DNA of 7,402 bases from JAUVZF01 sp964449275 (GTDB taxonomy: Bacteria > Planctomycetota > Phycisphaerae > FEN-1346), in the NCBI GenBank assembly GCA_964449275.1, contig CAYVAM010000207.1, forward strand, positions 1 to 7,402, given 5' to 3'. Below are positions 5,018 through 7,402 of the stretch, piece after piece. The position numbers were made by a program, and so were the translations under genes. The notes under the pieces are model-generated. The model was not told the origin of the DNA and did no database searches. It saw only the letters and a list, made by a program, of their open reading frames with translations. The first letter of the stretch is position 1, and every line of letters starts with the position of its first letter.

Positions 5018-7240
5018 TTACTTCTTCATGGCCTCGATGCCGGCCCCCTTTGCGTCGAAGCGCAGGACGAAGACGCGGACGCGGTTCGTATCGACGCCCC
5101 AGATGAGTTTCCGCCGCGCGTCGCAGGCCAGACCGACGGACCGCCGCACGGCCGTCGGGGCCAGAGGCCCGCGCTTGTCCGCCCCATAGTTTATCCGCAA
5201 AGAAACCCATCGGTTCCGCTCGCAGTCGTAGGCGACATGCCGGCGGAGGCCGCCTTCGCCATCGGGCAGGAGCGTGCACAGGAGCATCAGGTCGGCGTCC
5301 GGAACGTAGCAGGCCCGGTCGATCTGGTACGCCCTACCTGCGGCGGCCGCCATGTTGACGGGGTTCAAGGTGTGGGCCGCCATCGTCGCAAGGTCGAGTT
5401 GCCAGACCTGGCCGTTCGGTTTCTTGCCGTAGTCGCAGCAAAGGAGCAGGAGGCGGTCGCGTTTCGAATCGTAAACCATCGTCGAGTGGTCCACGTGCGG
5501 CTCGGGCAGGTCGCCCTTGAGTTCAACCGCTTCCCACGTCTTCCGCTTCGGGTCATAGCGATGGATGCGGCCGCGCTCGCGTCGGGGTCCCTGTCCCCAG
5601 CAGATGACGCCGCGCGGCGTCGCGCAGAGGGTCAGTGTGTAGAAGCACGAGTTGTAGATCATGTTCGGAGGTTTCTTGGCGCGGCCCACCCAGTCGGCAA
5701 CCGCCGGGTCGTAGATGTAGGTGTACGTCGGGCGGCCGGTGAAGAGCAGCCGCTTCGTGTGCGGGTCGTATTCGTAACTCTGGTACGTGTGGCCGGTGGG
5801 CCACGGACGGCGGTTGAAGTTGAACCCGTCGGGGTACCGCGTGTTGGCATAGAGTTGGCCCAGGGGAAACTCCACCGGATACGGCAGTTCCCACCGGTTC
5901 GTCGAGAGATGATAGTGCAGGACGTCGGTGCCGCCGTGTGCCGAGTGGCCGCCCGACCAGACGAGGATCATGTCGTGGTCGGTGTCGAGGCGCACCGTAC
6001 CCCAGTCGCGGTTCAAGCGCGGGACGCGTGGCGGATCGAGCAGGACCCACTGGTTGACGGGGAGGTTCTTGAGTACCTCCTCGTGCACCGCGGCATCCGG
6101 CTTCGGGCCTTCGAGGTAGTAGTCGGGATGGAACGGACCGGTGCGATACGTGCGCGAATCGGGCGGCGTGCCCTCGCCGCCGGTCCATTTGTCCGCCGCG
6201 ACGTCGTAGGTCCATTCGCCGTCATCGAGGTCGGCGTACTGGCCACCGCAGTAGTCGGTGTTCGACGCGTAGGTGTACCCGCCCGAAAGGACGATCTTGC
6301 CATCGCCGCTGACTTTGAGCCTATGGTTCGCTCGTGGCGGCGGTGCAGTCGGTGGATGCCGCTGCATCCACCGCCGCGTCTTCGAGTCAAAGACCCACGT
6401 GTCGTTCACAAGATAGTCCAGGTGGTCTCCGCCGAAGAGGACGTACAGGCCAGTCTTCGGCTCATAGACGATGGGTGACAAGGCCCGCGGCGGCGGCTCG
6501 GCGCCGAGAGCGTCGGCCGCGTATTCCAGGAAAGCCTGCGCCCCGGCCATCGTCCGGAGCATCTCGACCAGGGAGCCGGCAACGGCCCGCTCCTCCAACT
6601 CCCTGGCACCTGCGCGAGATTCGCGCAGCAACTCCGAAGCCCACGACGCCTGGCGCGCATGGTACTCCGGCAGGCCCTGGATGCCCGTGGCACTGACCAG
6701 AAGATTGTCGATGCCGCGGGCAACCCATGCCCGGCGGAGGACAATCTCGACCGCGACCGGGGCCCGGCGTTGGGGCTCCGGAAGACTGCGGAGGAAGATG
6801 GTTCGCAGGCGCGCGGCGGCGGCCTTCAACCCGTCACGCACGGCCCAGGCGCCTCGATGGATGTCCTGAAGCGGATTGCCGCGATCCAGTACCGGCCGGA
6901 TCGCCTTCCACTCGCCGTTGACCTTGATCCGCGTGTGCGGGCGGCCGTCGTAGGCCTGCTGGTCCTGGCCGCCGAAGGCCAGGCCCGTGCCGTCGGGCCC
7001 TTCGCACACAGCGCCCCAGATGACCCGCTGCTTGAGGTCGGTGTCCTTCAGACGATACGGGCGCTTGCGCGCCGGCGCGGCATGCGCTGAGGCGGTCGCC
7101 AGCAGGCACACCAGCACGGGGCCCACCAGCGCTGCGCGGCGGGCAATCCTGCCCGCCGCGAGTCCATGGCTGTTGCGCGGCAGGTCAGGAGACCCGCCGC
7201 GCTTCCTCTCTTGCCATCCCACGCCGCATCGCTCTGACAT
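5018..7240 (-). CDS. Exported Kelch-repeat beta-propeller protein with helical insertion, function unknown
   Basis: This is a 740-aa secreted protein. A long n-region (1-36, Arg-rich) precedes a hydrophobic stretch (37-50) and an AHA cut near 54. The first propeller-like strand set, RVIWGAV...LAFGGQDQ with W111 (72-115), is followed by about 130 residues (125-250) rich in Ala, Arg, Glu and Leu that read as helices. Kelch blades then follow. They show Gly pairs and spaced Tyr/Trp at GG270-271/W291, GG320-321/W352, GG430-431/W450, G502/W517, G549/W569, Y583-620 (W613), Y671/W678, and a last strand LIWGVD (712-717). That gives seven or eight blades, perhaps closed by pairing the C-terminal strand with the N-terminal one. 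There is no recognisable catalytic motif. Kelch propellers serve as binding platforms or, in galactose-oxidase-like and sialic-acid enzymes, as catalytic folds. The start is set by GGGGGAG (7247-7253) 6 nt upstream. The previous gene ends 12 nt away, so the two genes are in one operon. Confidence 0.85.
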   Translation of the reverse strand: MSERCGVGWQERKRGGSPDLPRNSHGLAAGRIARRAALVGPVLVCLLATASAHAAPARKRPYRLKDTDLKQRVIWGAVCEGPDGTGLAFGGQDQQAYDGRPHTRIKVNGEWKAIRPVLDRGNPLQDIHRGAWAVRDGLKAAAARLRTIFLRSLPEPQRRAPVAVEIVLRRAWVARGIDNLLVSATGIQGLPEYHARQASWASELLRESRAGARELEERAVAGSLVEMLRTMAGAQAFLEYAADALGAEPPPRALSPIVYEPKTGLYVLFGGDHLDYLVNDTWVFDSKTRRWMQRHPPTAPPPRANHRLKVSGDGKIVLSGGYTYASNTDYCGGQYADLDDGEWTYDVAADKWTGGEGTPPDSRTYRTGPFHPDYYLEGPKPDAAVHEEVLKNLPVNQWVLLDPPRVPRLNRDWGTVRLDTDHDMILVWSGGHSAHGGTDVLHYHLSTNRWELPYPVEFPLGQLYANTRYPDGFNFNRRPWPTGHTYQSYEYDPHTKRLLFTGRPTYTYIYDPAVADWVGRAKKPPNMIYNSCFYTLTLCATPRGVICWGQGPRRERGRIHRYDPKRKTWEAVELKGDLPEPHVDHSTMVYDSKRDRLLLLCCDYGKKPNGQVWQLDLATMAAHTLNPVNMAAAAGRAYQIDRACYVPDADLMLLCTLLPDGEGGLRRHVAYDCERNRWVSLRINYGADKRGPLAPTAVRRSVGLACDARRKLIWGVDTNRVRVFVLRFDAKGAGIEAMKK
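7135..7160. repeat. Perfect 11-bp inverted repeat with 4-nt loop in the Kelch gene 5' end
   Basis: On the plus strand the arms are CGCGGCGGGCA (7135-7145) and TGCCCGCCGCG (7150-7160), around ATCC. The repeat encodes residues 27-36 of the Kelch protein, just before the hydrophobic part of the signal peptide. In the mRNA it would form a very stable hairpin about 80-106 nt after the start codon. The sequence resembles GGCGGGCA/TGCCCGCC elements dispersed between genes in some high-GC genomes, so it may be an inserted mobile repeat absorbed into the coding region. That origin is inference; the palindrome itself is certain. Confidence 0.85.
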
Positions 7241-7246
7241 GGCACT

Positions 7247-7255
7247 CTCCCCCTA
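7247..7255 (-). promoter_or_regulatory. Kelch SD overlapping the stop codon of the upstream gene
   Basis: The minus strand reads TAGGGGGAG. TAG (7255-7253) ends the upstream partial gene and GGGGGAG (7253-7247) is the SD for the Kelch ATG at 7240. Sharing these bases suggests terminating ribosomes re-initiate on the Kelch gene, and it supports the 7240 start despite the long n-region. Confidence 0.7.
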
Positions 7256-7402
7256 CTCTGCCCTCGGGTCACCCCGCTTGTAAAGGACCGGCCGGTCCAT
7301 CGGCCGCGTCTTGATAGTATCCGCGCCGCCGGGAGGATGATCGATGATCATGTGCCACTGGTCGGGGTCCACGCCGATGCCGGGCGACTCGTTCGGAGAA
7401 CC
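7253..7402 (-). CDS. C-terminal fragment of unrecognised protein, cut by window edge
   Basis: The minus-strand frame ending in TAG at 7255-7253 is open to the window edge and gives 49 residues. They begin GSPNESPGIGVDPDQWHMII and end in LYKRGDPRAE. The fragment is hydrophilic, with Pro/Asp-rich turns and a short beta-like stretch WHMII, and has no transmembrane segment. Its reality is supported by codon usage like its neighbours, by the 12-nt spacing to the Kelch start, and by the Kelch SD overlapping its stop. I do not recognise the family. It is probably the preceding member of the same operon, plausibly another exported protein, but the fragment is too short to assign a function. Confidence 0.65.
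   Translation of the reverse strand, partial: GSPNESPGIGVDPDQWHMIIDHPPGGADTIKTRPMDRPVLYKRGDPRAE

Noticed and set aside
3175..5106. 643-codon open frame on the plus strand
   Set aside because: Exact antisense shadow of the lyase-like gene, of low-complexity composition, and no recognisable motif.
4694..6478. 594-codon open frame on the plus strand
   Set aside because: Antisense to the Kelch and lyase-like genes. Its peptide shows no fold signature and it crosses a real intergenic gap with two SD sites on the other strand.
7285..7298. 14-bp perfect palindrome GGACCGGCCGGTCC
   Set aside because: It falls inside the codons Met-Asp-Arg-Pro-Val of the partial gene, and such GC palindromes arise easily from these codons. 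No second copy was seen.
7337..7351. ATGATC-GAT-GATCAT inverted repeat
   Set aside because: It follows directly from coding Met-Ile-Ile-Asp-His with common codons, and has no regulatory context.

Overview
This 7.4 kb window is GC-rich and holds six protein genes, all on the minus strand, so transcription runs from high to low coordinates. There are no RNA genes, transposases, CRISPR arrays or origins that I can see. High GC, secreted heparinase II/III-like, SGNH and malectin proteins encoded together, and a big exported Kelch protein suggest a glycan-degrading bacterium of the Planctomycetota/PVC type, or a comparable uncultured lineage. This placement is inferred from gene content and style, not from a marker gene.

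In order of transcription: (1) 7402-7253, the C-terminal 49 codons of an unrecognised protein, cut by the window edge; (2) 7240-5018, an exported Kelch beta-propeller protein of 740 aa with an internal helical insertion; (3) 4977-3136, an exported heparinase II/III-like protein, a probable polysaccharide lyase; (4) 3139-2297, an exported SGNH/GDSL hydrolase whose start overlaps the previous stop by 4 nt (ATGA); (5) 2191-1622, a malectin-domain lipoprotein; (6) 1432-1, a GH4 (MelA-like) NAD- and metal-dependent glycosidase that runs off the left edge.

Genes 1-4 look like one tightly packed transcript, with spacings of 12 nt, 40 nt and -4 nt. A 105-nt gap with a good sigma70-type promoter candidate precedes the malectin gene. 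A 189-nt gap, holding short hairpins and what looks like a dispersed genomic repeat, precedes the GH4 gene. The window may therefore contain two or three transcription units of one glycan-utilisation neighbourhood.

A coherent but unproven reading is as follows. The lyase-like protein cuts a (uronic-acid?) polysaccharide outside the cytoplasm. The SGNH enzyme removes ester groups. The malectin lipoprotein holds glycan at the membrane, and the Kelch protein serves as a binding or enzymatic propeller. The GH4 enzyme, which lacks a signal peptide, finishes oligosaccharides in the cytoplasm. No transporter, regulator or sulfatase lies inside the window. Long plus-strand reading frames opposite these genes are GC-driven shadows and are not annotated.
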